Shown piece by piece: positions 34,427 to 45,746 of a stretch of 64,000 nucleotides of DNA; position 1 is the first letter of the stretch, and the number at the start of each line of letters is the position of its first letter. The position numbers and the translations under genes are program-made. The notes below the pieces were generated by a model. The model ran no database searches, was not told the origin of the DNA, and was given only the letters and a program-made list of their open reading frames with translations. This DNA is from Cymodocea nodosa (taxonomy: Eukaryota; Streptophyta; Magnoliopsida; Alismatales; Cymodoceaceae): positions 2,314,001 through 2,378,000 of the forward strand of contig JAZBRI010000010.1 of assembly GCA_036874045.1 (NCBI GenBank), in the 5' to 3' direction.

Positions 34427-36674
34427 AAATGATAGAAACTGCCAATAGGGAATTAGAATCTTTGTCTTCCCAACATTATTTTCCCCCAACTGTTTTAGAC
34501 GACATTCAACAATTTATTGATGAACAGAAAACTGTCATTTGGAAAATGGGCCTTCGAAGTGAAGGACAAAAAGTTTATCAACTAAAAATGGTAGAGGTTG
34601 AGAGCTTAAAACTCTATATTCCATTATTGCAACCTAGGCATCATGGTGAAGGACCATCAATACCATAGGTGCCTTTAACAGGAGAAATTAAGAAAACTTT
34701 AGAACCTCCTGAACAACCAAAAACACTACAGACATATATTCGGAAAAAGAAGAAGACATTAGAATATTTTGGACTAGCTGTAGGTGTACAAGGCATATTA
34801 CACCAAAGAGAAGAATCCTTGAAAAATGAAAAACTATGTTCCATTGCACAAGTTGGACAGGATTTTGTGTTAGGAATCCCAGCAGATGTGACAAATATCA
34901 GATTACAAGCATACACTCTAAGGTATTGTGTCACATTAGTGCATAATGTTTCTTTTAATACAATAAATAGTTTTCACATCATGCTGCAAACCAACATTCT
35001 TTTCCTATGGAAAGAGAATATGTAGGAAATTTTGATGATACATATACAGATGATATCAATTTTGATGATATTTTTGATGACATAGACACTAAGTCTATGA
35101 ATTTTGAAGATATTTCATCTGAAGAGGAATGTACAGATATTCTTCCTCTTACTATATCTCGGATAGAGACTTTTGATTTTTGGTATAGTTGCTTATACTA
35201 CACTTTATACATGTGGTTATGTCTGTTACAGTATATAGTACATTTGTTGATAAATGTATATAATCAACAAACTACACAATTACAAATAGAATATAACATT
35301 GCCAATGTCTCAAATATAGAAATTTCAAAAATATAGAATAACTCTATTACACAGACAAATATAGAACATTCTTTCATATAGAGATAGTTGTATAGATCAA
35401 TCATAGAAATAAATGTTGCTAATAGATAGATTAATACAGAGACTGTTGATACTGATATGTTTCAAGAAGATCAAACAGAGGAAATTCAGTAGATTATTGA
35501 TACGACAATAACAGATATTTTAGACATTTATACTAGCTTTGATAGAAATTCCACCAGTTCTGAAAGATCTGAAACTATAGATGCTACTGATAATATTGAA
35601 ACAAGTCCCAAATCAGAACATCATGACAGGAAAATACCTAATCCTGAACAGCATTTAGATGACAATACATTGTTATGGTTCAGAAATCGTTCCTGTTATG
35701 AAAAATTTCAAACATATAAAACTGTAAAAGTTTTATATTCAAGACTAGTTAAGTTTGAAGAGATGGCATATATACGAGAAATGTTTGAATTTCAAGACTT
35801 GTTGACTCTGCTTCCACAATAGCTAGGCCATCTTGTTATACCAAAACTTATAAGTTGTTTTTACTCAAACTTAACAGTGGAAGAAGGTATTCTTGTTTCC
35901 AATATACAAGACTATGATACATATTTAACTTCAAAATTACTTTATCAAGTACTTGGTCTAAAAAATAAAGGAGTTAAATTATCAAAAAGAAAACAGGTTT
36001 ATCAGTTGGGATCGGACATTAAAAGTTTAGCCAAAGATCCGACTGCCAACAATCTAATGAGATTACTAAATGATTTAAATGGCCAAGCACATTTTATTGC
36101 AAAAATACTACATGCTTCACTCTTTCAGAGGTTTGGTCATGGGGCAGAGGTTGGTGGATGTTGTCTTTATGCTACATATGCATTAATTAACCATATATAG
36201 CTGAACTAGTATGATATTTTTGTTTCTCATATCTTAAACTTGTAGAGTAAATTATTTTATGGTGATACACTTTTGAGAATTGTGGCAAGTCAAACAGATA
36301 TTACACCTTGTCCACAGAAAAGATTAAAATCAAGATCTTTCTTTGCAAAGGAACTACAAAAATACCAGGAAGTAGATACACCTGTAATTCGACAACAACA
36401 ACAACAACAGGATCGACAAACTCAGTCACAACAGCAACAACAATAGTCGACATAGTTTTCAAAACAACAACATATAGATACACATACAGGTATACATACA
36501 AATACAAGTACACCTACAAACATAAATACTGAATTTTTACAGCAACCATCACAAGTTTCACAAATTGATTTAGATCAAGCAATAATTGATCAGATCAACA
36601 AAGTAAGTACAGAAATTGCAAGGCAAATTTCAAATACTCTGATCAATATTTTTCGAAGACAAAGAGGCTTGTGA
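34427..36674 (+). pseudogene. Third ORF (ORF3) of element D
   Basis: About 749 codons interrupted mainly by TAG stops. The N-terminal part (VLDDIQQFIDEQKTVIWKMG) aligns with ILDEVQLELKHTAESIQYMG of copia B. An acidic Asp/Glu/Thr-rich middle (35,007-35,640) follows. The conserved domain has KVLYSRLVKFEEMAYIREMF, EFQDLL, CFYSNLTVEEGILVSNIQ, VLGLKNKGVKL, LNDLNGQAHFIAKILHASLF and CCLYATYALINHI. The C-terminus has a Gln run (36,395-36,445) and an IARQISNTLINIFRRQRGL end at 36,674. Gypsy ORF3 shares YSRL, FEF, CFY-NL-EEG-L-SN and LNG-AH in the same order. No obvious signal peptide; function unknown. Confidence 0.75.
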
Positions 36675-36997
36675 TTATACAAATTATGTATTGCATAATT
36701 TATTTATTGTAATTTGTTATAAAAAATTACTTATGTACAACAATCGCATTATGTAAACTGTTTACTGCATTTAATGATCATATACTTGTTTTTGACAATT
36801 TATGTTTAAAACAGTTTTATTTAAACAATTTATTCTTATCCACGAAAGTTATGCATGTTTAAAAATGTCTTTTGAACGATTTATACTTAGCAAGTTTTTC
36901 TTCCTTACATTTTATTTACTTTTTTATAATGCCAAAAAGGGGGAGAAGATAGATTATTTGACATACTAGGTTTTGACATCATCAAAAAGGGGGAGAT
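36675..36997. other. 3' spacer and PPT of element D
   Basis: No ORF is supported. There are two purine tracts: CAAAAAGGGGGAGAAG at 36,933-36,948 and CAAAAAGGGGGAGATTG just before the LTR. The second is the functional-position PPT. The first is an upstream echo in nearly the same words. Confidence 0.8.
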
Positions 36998-38220
36998 TGT
37001 AAGGAATTTTGTTTTGATGATAAATTCTTTATTAAAGTTTTTAAATAAGTCTAAATAATATTTTCTAAGTATAATAGTCACGTAATTAAATGTTGACAAG
37101 TTATCGAAAAGTTTCATTTAAAATTTCGGATAGTTAAAGTTTTTAAATAGTTAAATTTTCGGATAGTTAACATTTTGATTTAGTCGAAGAGTTATGTTAA
37201 AAACTCGTATAGTTAAGTTATTTGCACTTGTGTTTTTAATATTTTAAGTTGTCACGTGTTTTCCATGTGTGTTCGGTAATGAAAATCGAAGAGTTAGATA
37301 ATTGTTCGAGTTTTTATACGTATGGATAGATAATTGTTCGAGTTTTGTAAAATGACTAATGAACAGATAAGTTTTCTATGTTCAATCACGTGTTTTGCTG
37401 GTGCAAAAACTTGAAGAGTTACAGATAAGTGTTCGAGTTTTTACAGGACTTAAAGGATAAGTGTTCGACTAAAATGAAGACTTAAAAGATATTCTACAAA
37501 ATTCCAAGAAGATAAAGTATTGGTAAATCTACGAGTGGAGATCGTGAAAATTCAAAATGATAGTGGAGAAAGTGGAAATTTCAAAATGATAGTGGGCATA
37601 GTGGAAATTCAAAAAGATAGTGGAAATCGTGGATAATTTGAATTTGAAATTAGACATGGATTATGAATTAAGTGGATGAACATGCTGAACGTGAAGACAT
37701 AGTTCGACTACTAATTGAGAGTACGAGCTACATTACGAGGATCCCAATCTCAAAAACCAAGTCTGAATATTCAATCTGGATCCCAAACTGAAAAATCAAG
37801 TATGAATATTTATATCTAGAAAAATTCTCCAACATTAGAAGATGTTCGAAATTTGAAGAAATTTCAGAAAAGGAGCTGCAAACGTAAGAAGTCTAGAAAT
37901 TCGAGAACTAGAGAAGAAGAGATACAGAAGCTGAGCAAAAAGAAGGAAAGGAGCTACATGCATAAAGATCAGGTTTTATACAATTCAAAATTAGTTTTGA
38001 ATAAGGACTTCATTTTCTATTTGAATTGTATATCGGACATTACTATATCAAAACTGTCAAGAAGGGAATTGAGTTGAAAAGATATTGTAAATTCTTTCTT
38101 TAAAGTTTATAAAGAACAGAATTTTATTTATGAGTGTTTTATGCTCTTGTTCTATCTACTGGTAATTTTAATTACTAAAGACATAATTCACCCCCCCTCT
38201 TGTGATACAACGATCCTACA
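36998..38220 (+). repeat. 3' LTR of element D
   Basis: 1,223 bp, TGTAAGGAATTTTG...GATCCTACA. It lacks one GATAGTTA repeat unit present in the 5' LTR (compare 25,690-25,745 with 37,125-37,170). It is followed by the AAGAA duplication. Confidence 0.92.
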
Positions 38221-38393
38221 AAGAATTTCTTCTGAAAATAAATAGTCATTGTATATTTTAGCTAACCTTTTGTCAATTTGAAATATCTTCTTAAACTATG
38301 AACGTGGAACTTCATCTTCATCTATCCATTTTCCTCTTGCGTTATCTCTACCTTTTCCTTTTCCTCTACCACATCCTTTGTAGAACTTTGAAT
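38221..38393 (-). pseudogene. N-terminus of copia B ORF3
   Basis: The minus strand from Met 38,393 reads MYSKFYKGCGRGKGKGRDNA, a Gly/Arg/Lys-rich start, then RGKWIDEDEVPRS, a TAG, and IFQIDKRLAKIYNDYLFSEE up to the AAGAA duplication. It continues, after element D is removed, at 25,550. The basic start resembles nucleic-acid-binding or nuclear-targeting tails, but that is a guess. Confidence 0.75.
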
Positions 38394-38939
38394 ACATCGT
38401 CGTAGGTGATTAAAGGATCAAACAAGTGGGAAAGATTTTCAAAAAGATGTTACGAGATAACCTAAGTTCTCGTGTAATAAGTGTTTAAATAGGATTTTTG
38501 TAGCAATAACTAAACGAGTCTTTTAGTCAGGTTAGGGTTTTAAATTAATATTGAATAAACTTTATTCAATTAAGGTACTTGAAAAATTTAAGCATAACTC
38601 GTTGAGTTACCTAACATAACGAGTAAAACACTGTCTAGAGGCAGTTTTACACATTACCTTACATAACACAACGTCTAATTAGTATACTTAATTAAAATCA
38701 AGTTTCGGATGTTTTCAACTAAAAGCTTTTGAAAACAACTTACAATTTGTAAGTAACTTATCAAAAATATTAGCTTGTGAACACTATAAACTATTCTAAT
38801 ATTCTTTCTATGTACTTAAAATAGTTTGTTTGTCTGTTAAATTGTTTTGTTAAGATTTTAAGAGGACTAAACTCAGATTAACTAAGGTTTATATTCTAAA
38901 TGATATTAATCTTTTTTGGACATTGTAATTCCTCGTCCT
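38394..38939. other. Spacer upstream of copia B ORF3
   Basis: No gene is seen. TAACTCGTTGAGTTACC and AACATAACGAGTAAAAC at 38,594-38,630 belong to the palindromic motif family, here upstream of the copia ORF3 start. TTTCGGATG at about 38,703 is a weaker member. Confidence 0.45.
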
Positions 38940-39394
38940 ACAAATATACTTCAAATATATTCAATAACATACAAAATATACTTGTATAAGATAGGTGTTA
39001 ATTATAACTATACTTTAAATTTTTCAGAAACTTCTGTTATCTTGAATTCATCAAGAATGATTTCTACAATCAACTTCAACTATATATGAATCAAAACATA
39101 ACTTTAAACTTAATATGATTAACACAAGGAGAATAAAGAAATGTATCTCAAATAAACATTTTCAAAAGTACTAGTTTAAATTCAATAAATCAGCAATCAT
39201 ATTGGTAGAAACTATATTCGATTCAAAGATATTTGTATTTAATGAAATAACTTTTATCTTTTCAAAACAATAAATATAGATCATTTTCTTTAAAAGTTAG
39301 TTTGAAAAGCTTGAATCATACAAGAGCTTTCTAATGTACCCGTGTAATGAGCTTTCAATCAACAATCCCAAGTCTGATCTGAACCTTAGGTTGT
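38940..39394 (-). repeat. Diverged fragment of the giant gypsy 3' internal region
   Basis: Aligns in the same direction with 1,500-1,960 (shared AAAAGCTTGAATCATACAAG and ATCTTAGGTTG-like words), clearly more diverged than copies A and B are from each other. It keeps the text at 1,938-1,960 that copy B has lost, supporting a deletion in copy B. It abuts copia pol at 39,395. Confidence 0.7.
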
Positions 39395-39560
39395 CATTGT
39401 CCAGTATTCATCTTCTAATGCATTAGAAACACTTTTAGGTTCAATCTAAGAAATAAAAGCATAAGCACCAACAATATTTAACTTGGATCTAGTCATAACA
39501 CCTTGATTGGAGTCACCTATAATTAATTCTAGTGGATGACTAGACGAGTACTGTTCAGAA
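39395..39560 (-). pseudogene. Copia pol fragment (integrase-RT linker)
   Basis: The minus strand reads SSSHPLELIIGDSNQGVMTR, then AYAFIS, a TAG and EPKSVSNALEDEYWTM. This aligns with the linker of element D (ASSHPID.IIGDPNQGVRTR, 30,330-30,390). Both ends are cut. It may belong to copia B. Confidence 0.75.
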
Positions 39561-41548
39561 TGAAAAAGTGCATAATATTAACGGTTAAATGATGGTTAAT
39601 TGCATAATATTTAGCTTATCATATGAGAATTATGCCATTATGTTATAATTGCACTGTTATATGCTTTAATGAAAGAATCTGCATAATTTCGAGGAATTAA
39701 TGTTAATTAAGTACATTTTTGAACTGTTGGTGAGTTACAAGCTTTTTAATTCCTAAGTCTCCAAATTGTTTGTTATTTCAAAGAGTTGCATTTCATGTAC
39801 TAGATAGTTATGTTTTAAACGCTTAAAGAACATTTTATTATTTCCTAGAGTACACGTGTTGTAACCTTAATGCATGAATTAAGTGAATGTTTGATAAGTT
39901 ATTTGTTAACTATCTGAAATGCATCTGAGCATCGGATAGTTAGGTTCGTCAGTATTCGAAATATCTGAACTCGTTAAGTTAGATTTATGCATGTGTTGAA
40001 TTTAAATGCTTTATTATGTCACGTGAGCTGCACATGTATAACTCGTTAAGTTAGCATAACTATACGCGTTGAGTTACTTGAGTAGACACTAAGGTGACAC
40101 GTTGTATTAGTGTTATAAGCTTATAAGTTATTCCCTTATTGCACGTGTTTTATAGTTAAATCAATGAAGTAAGTCTGTTGAGTTACACTAACTCTACGGA
40201 CTATTTATTTTCTAATATACCATTGTAGCAGTTGTAGAAAAAGGAAATTCGAAGGAAAACCACGATTGCACGTATCATGTAGGAATTCACTCGTGGAATG
40301 AAGAGGAAATCACCATCGTTGATATGAATGAAGGAAATCTAACCGATCATTTAAGCAAAAGCAATTATTACTGAAAAAAATATAAAAGAAGAGGAGAAAG
40401 ACGAAGAAGTGTGTGTGTGTAGGTGGATAACTATGCTAACTACAGGAAGCGTCGAAAGTTCCCTAAAGCTCCACACCACCACCAAAATCACCAACCATCA
40501 GAGGTCTGTGAGGATACTTTCCAAATGTCAAGTCGATTTCGAGCCAAACATAGTGACTAACAACCATTATGAGGAGTGATCGTGTCGTAGGAAGGGAAGC
40601 CATTTTCACTAAGCACCAACTCACATCTCAGGAGATTGTAAAACTTCTAGCCTTAGTTTTGGGTTGATGCCAACATGCTGAAGAGGAGACCATCTTACAA
40701 TTCTTGATTCGCGATTCTATAGGGAGAGGAAGCAAGATTGTAAGTGATTAAGTTTTCAGTAGTGTAATCGCGTCGCATGTAGTGACGAAAGTTTTTACTG
40801 TCAATAGAGATTTCTACATTTCACCTTTTGCTCCTCTTCAGGAACATATCAAAACAAAAATGCCAAAAACAACAAATTATCTGTGTTTACATTTAGTATT
40901 AAAGTGTTGTATTGTTTATTTTGTATCATGATTAATGTTATCATTGTCAGTATTGTGAATGTTTTATGTTTGTTTGATTCAGAAAATTGAAAATAGTTTT
41001 ATAGTTTACTGAAATTGTTTCGTCCCAAATACTTAAATATTTTACTGGTTACTATTTGATATATTTGAATGTTAGTGTTGCTTAATGACAAATCTAATAT
41101 TAACTAACATTAAAGAGCTTAATTGATATTATTCACATTCTATGGAACTACCCAATGGTTGGCCGAATTCCTTTGTAAATAGTAGTATTTAACTAGAAAG
41201 ATAGGCTCGTGGAGTTAACTTAAGTTTACAAGGTTAGTCTATTGAGTTAACCATAACTCCACGAACTAAGTCTGTTGTGTTAACTATAACTTAGCAGAGT
41301 GCTTAACTAAACACATATAAATTCTAACATAAAAATCGAAACAATACACAATTCTTACTCAATCTTTGTGGGATCGACCTGTACTTGCACACTAATACAA
41401 TATACATTGTGCACTTGCAGTTTAAAATACAAATTGGACTTAATATCTAATATGTGTGAAAGGTTGTTTGTTTACGTCTAAGAGAATTTATTAATATAGG
41501 CATAAAAAAATCAAACAAGTTTATGATGTGACTTAACAACACCAAACA
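39561..41548 (+). repeat. LTR of the giant gypsy family in plus orientation (inverted relative to copies A and B)
   Basis: 1,988 bp, TGAAAAAGTG...CCAAACA, the reverse complement of 41,844-43,827. It is a 5' LTR, because PBS-like and gag-start text follows. In sense order it has a hairpin text TATCTGAAATGCATCTGAGC with GGATAGTTA (39,909-39,943), the module shared with copia (39,967-40,153), a TATA box at 40,381, and a motif array at 41,205-41,300. Confidence 0.9.
40381..40388 (+). promoter_or_regulatory. Putative TATA box of the giant gypsy LTR
   Basis: TATAAAAG in the middle of the LTR, followed by an A/G-rich leader with GAAGAGGAGAAAGACGAAG. Equivalent text, reversed, is present in the LTRs at 495-505 and 43,005-43,012. 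It is about 230 bp downstream of the shared module. Confidence 0.5.
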
Positions 41549-41742
41549 AGTTTTCTAGCACTATTGTTAGGGAATTGAGAAGCTAAGCAACTGTGAGTGT
41601 TGTTTTGTTTTAATAGTAGAAGGAGTGTTGTGTGTTTTGTTTTATAATTAAGAATATGACATATGCTTATGCTCAAATATTTCTAAAACCTGTAGTTAGC
41701 ATATGTGAATTCTGCAATTTAGAAGGTTGTGACATCTCTAAT
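41549..41742 (+). pseudogene. Decayed PBS and zinc-knuckle ORF start of a plus-strand gypsy copy
   Basis: AGCACTATTGTTAGGGAATT is a degraded version of the PBS seen at 15,175. About 95 bp later a reading MTYAYAQIFLKPVVSICEFC leads into the CCHC knuckle. It stops at about 41,742 by joining to a second copy of the LTR end. The knuckle is again the first domain after the PBS, as in all other copies. Confidence 0.75.
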
Positions 41743-41935
41743 TGTGAAAGGTTGTTTGTTTACTTTTAAGAGAATTTATTAATATAGGCATAAAAAAATC
41801 AAACAAGTTTATGATGTGACTTGACAACCCTAAACAAGTTTTCTGTGGGTTGTTAAGTCACATCATAAACTTGCTTGATTTTTTTATGCCTATATTAATA
41901 AATTCTCTTAGAAGTAAACAAACAACCTTTCACAC
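41743..41935. repeat. Near-perfect hairpin: 87-bp arms, 18-bp loop
   Basis: Left arm 41,743-41,829 and right arm 41,848-41,935 are reverse complements of each other with few mismatches. They are the last about 90 bp of the gypsy LTR placed end to end. The hairpin is the point at which the plus-oriented LTR block meets copy B. Confidence 0.9.
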
Positions 41936-43827
41936 AAATTAGATATTAAGTCCAATTTGTATTTTATACTGCAAGTGCACAATGTATATTGTATTTGTGT
42001 GCAAGTATAGGTCGATCCCATAGAGATTGAGTAAGAATTGTGTTCTATTCCGATTTTTATATTGGAATTTATATGTGTTTAGTTAAGCACTTCGTTGAGT
42101 TACAGTTAACACAACAGACTTAGTTCGTAGAGTTATGGTTAACTCAACGGACTAACTTCGTGGACTTAAGTTAACTCCACAAGCTTATCTTTCTAGTTAA
42201 ATATTGCTATTTACAGAGGAATTCAGTCAACCATTGGGTTATTCCATAGAATGTAAATAACATCAATTAAGCTCTTTAATGTTAGTTAATATTAGATTTG
42301 TCATTAAGCAATACTAACATTCAGATATATCAAACAATAACTAATAAAATATTTAAGTATCTAGGATGAAACAATTTTAGTAAATTGTAAAACTATTTTC
42401 TATTTTTTGAATCAAACAAACATAAAACATTCAAAATACTCACAATGATAACATTAATCACGATACAAAACAAACAATATAATACTTTAATACTAAATGT
42501 AAACATAGATAATTCGTTATTTTTGGTATTTTTGTTTTGATATGTTCTTGAAGATGAGTGAAAGGTGAAATGTAAAAATCTCTATCGAGAGTAAAAACTT
42601 CTGTCACTACATGCGACACGATTACACCACTGAAAACTTAATCACTTACAGTCTTACTTCCTCTCTCTATAGAATCGTGAATCAAGAATTGTAAGATGAT
42701 CTCCTCTTTAGCATACTAGCATCAACTCAAAACCAAGGCTAGAAGTTTTACGATCTCCTGAGATGTGAGTCAGTGTTTGGTGAAAATGGCTTCCCTTCCT
42801 ACGACGCGATCACTTCTCACAATAGTTGTTAGTCACCGTGTTTGGCTTGGAATTGACCCGACATCCGAAAAGTATCCTCACAGACCACCGATGGTTGGTG
42901 ATTTTGGTGGTGGTGTGGAGCTTCAGGGAACTTTCGACGCTTCCTGCAGTTAGTGTGGTTCTCCACCTACACACATACACTTCTTCGTCTTTCTCCTATT
43001 CTTTTATATTTCTTTCAGTAATAACTGCTTCTACTTAAATGATCAATTGGATTTCCTTCATTCATATCAACGATGGTGATTTCCTCTTCATTCCATGAGT
43101 GAATTCTTGCATGATACGTGTAATCATGGTTTTCCTTTGAATTTCCTATTTCTGCAACTGCTATAGTGGCATATTAGAAAATAAATGGTCTGTGAAGTTA
43201 GTGTAACTCAACGGACTTACTTTATTGATTTAACTATAAAACACATGCAATAAAGAAATAACTTATAAGCTTATAACACTAACACAACGCGTTACCTTAG
43301 TGTCTATTCAAGTAACTCAACGTGTATAGTTATGCTAACTTAACGAGTTATACATGTGCAGCTCACGTGACATAATAAAGCATTTAAATTCAACACGTGC
43401 ATAAATCTAACTTAACGAGTTCAGATATTTCGAATACTTAGGAACTTAACTATCCAATGCTCAGATGCATTTCGGATAGTTAACAAATAACTTACCGAAC
43501 ATTCACTTAAGTCATGCATTAAGGTTACAACACGTGTACTCTAGGAAATAATAAAATGTTCTTTAAGTGTTTAAAACATAACTATCCAATACATGAAATG
43601 TAACTCTCCAAAATAATAGACAATTCAGAGACTTAGGAATTAAAAAGCCTGTAATTCACTGACAGTTAAAAAATGTACTTAATTAATGTTAATTTTCTAA
43701 AATTATGTAGATTCTTTCATTAAAGCATATAATAGTGCAATTATACATACAAGTGTAATTCTCATATGATAAGTTAAATATTATGTAATTAACCATCATT
43801 TAACTGTAAATATTATACACTTTTTCA
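41844..43827 (-). repeat. 3' LTR of giant gypsy copy B (complete)
   Basis: About 1,984 bp, starting TGTGGGTTGTTAAG (a 3-bp-shorter version of TGTTTGAGGTTGTTAAG) and ending CTTTTTCA. It matches copy A's 3' LTR at 42,512-43,827. The motif array lies at 42,090-42,185, and the shared module lies at about 43,240-43,425. Confidence 0.88.
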
Positions 43828-44454
43828 TTCTAAATGCTTCTCCCATACTTAAATTTTGCTAGTCCCTTAGCAAACTACTAAGATCTAACTAGTTGGTCTT
43901 TCTACAGTGCTAGAACTAATTCTTCATTTTGTAACTTCAGAATACATAGCTTAAATTAATGTAAAGATATTTTGTATTAATTCAGTAATCTAATTTAACA
44001 TTGTTTTCTCCTCTTCAACCTACAAATATATTTAAAACATATGTAAATTACATACAAAATATATTAGCATCACATAGGTGGTAATTATATTATCATTTTT
44101 TTCTTAAACATTTATCATCTTGAATTTTCTAATATGATTTCCAGAATAAATTTCAATTACATACGAATCAAAACACAATCCAACTCAATATGATTAAAAC
44201 AAGAAGAATAATGAATTATATCTCAGATGAACAACTTCAAAAGTCTAATCTAGATTCATACTTTAGTAATCTTAGATAACAAAAAATATACTCGATTCAA
44301 AAGATATTTGTATTTCACAAAACTCTTTTATCTTTTCAGAACAGTATATGCATATTCGTACTTTAAAAGTTAATTTGAAAAGCTTGAATCATGCAAGAGC
44401 TTTCTAGTATACCCATGTATCGAGCTTTTAGTCAACAATCCTAGATCTGAAAAC
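43828..44454. other. PPT and non-coding 3' region of gypsy copy B
   Basis: The PPT AAGTATGGGAGAAGC (minus strand) is at 43,836-43,850. The rest matches 1,361-1,940 of copy A. At 44,455 it jumps to text equal to copy A's 3,190, so about 1.25 kb is missing, including the second PPT-like tract. Confidence 0.7.
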
Positions 44455-45529
44455 TTTTTAGGCATAATTCTTGCTATTAAGTTTGTTTTAATGCAATCCA
44501 TTCTCTTTTTTAACTTGTAAACTTGTAGTATGTTATCAATATTAAATATAAGTGTATTACCATTAATAAATTGAAATGTAGAAATGGATCCTTATTTGTT
44601 TCAAAATAATGCTGTTGTTTCTATTTCTACAGATATTTCGATATATTCCTCTTCCTATTTCCATTCATTTAGGTCTTTTATAATCCATATTTGAAATTTC
44701 ATCAGTTCATCCCGCCATCTTATCAAACATAAAGTAAAATCATCATATTCATTATATCACATTCCTAATTGAATTTTATCATGTTCCATAGATGGTGGTT
44801 TAGCTATATCACTAGGTATAGGTAATATTTCTATAAAGTCATCATCATAACTATCTATGCTTACTATGTATAAATCAGATCTAAATGCAATTGATATATC
44901 TGTGACTAGATATATATATCCATCAAGTATGACATGTATATTGTTAATTAATGCTTTTTATCCTAGATATATCATAGTATTTTCAATTCAAGATCTATTC
45001 ACACAATTATACACACTTAAACATAAATCTTCATCCCAATTTCCAGTTGGTCTCCAGTAATACAATTTTTCAGGAATAGTTAAATTTTTATCAGAAAATA
45101 TTAATGCCTACTCACAATTTTCAGTTGGTACTTTAAATCTATTAAGCCTTCCTATATTCCATTCTTCTCTAGTGATAGAATTTCTAATCAAAATATCAGG
45201 TAACAGAATTGCATACCTTGGTTTGGTTCTGTAAATAATTAATCCTTCATCTATCCCTATAATATGATCTATTCCTTCTAATATATTGGGTGGAATTCCA
45301 GTAGTTTCTTTCATGTTCAGATATTCATAGCTAATTGAACTACTATTAAATGACTTTCATAAAAATCCATCTTTAATATTAGTCATTTTTGCAGCTTGTA
45401 GTCCATGAAAATATTTTTCTCTAACACATTCTTTAATTTCCTAACACAACACAATCTACACAGATCTTTAGCTAATAAGTTACTCAATACTTCCTTCAGT
45501 GCATCTAGTGGTAATTTCGTCAATTTCAT
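44455..45529 (-). pseudogene. Captured F-box-like gene, gypsy copy B (3' truncated)
   Basis: Starts at Met 45,529 with the same F-box text (LPLDALKEVLSNLLAKDLCR). The second frame is open at 45,108-45,314, and a stop at about 45,108 replaces the codons that are open in copy A. The C-terminal about 20 codons are lost in the 44,455 deletion. Stops shared with copy A show that the gene was already broken before the two copies separated. Confidence 0.55.
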
Positions 45530-45746
45530 CTGTTGTGATTCTGTATAACTTAAACAAAATTTAGTAGAGATAAAATCAACATAGCTACTTACTTATCCTC
45601 GTGGAGTTAGGTCATAACTCAACGGACTTAGTCCATTGAGTTAAGTAATAACTCTACGATACTACTAACTATAATTAAACTTACATTTTTTTTATATATA
45701 TTTTCCTACTTACTATATTATACATAGTTGCTCTAGTTATATTGCT

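Larger units (their letters stand above)
25556..38220 (+). mobile_element. SIRE-like Ty1/copia element D, 12.67 kb, both LTRs and TSD present
   Basis: Order: LTR (25,556-26,801), PBS, Gag, coiled-coil region, PR, INT, RT, RNase H, ORF3, PPT, LTR (36,998-38,220), flanked by AAGAA on both sides. INT before RT is the copia order. RT text such as [20 protein letters not shown] and [23 protein letters not shown] blocks fits the SIRE/Maximus lineage. LTRs differ by about 5% by eye plus a small indel, so the insertion is not recent. Stops, a frameshift in RT and active-site losses in PR make it non-autonomous. A truncated copia E (32,287-34,426) lies inside it. Confidence 0.93.

Noticed and set aside
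34641..34934. Minus-strand ORFs over 34.6-34.9 kb
   Set aside because: They lie opposite the plus-strand ORF3 of element D, which has homologues; no independent support.
36308..36532. Thr/Tyr-rich plus-strand ORF
   Set aside because: It is the shifted reading of the Gln-run and Thr-rich tail of the element D ORF3.
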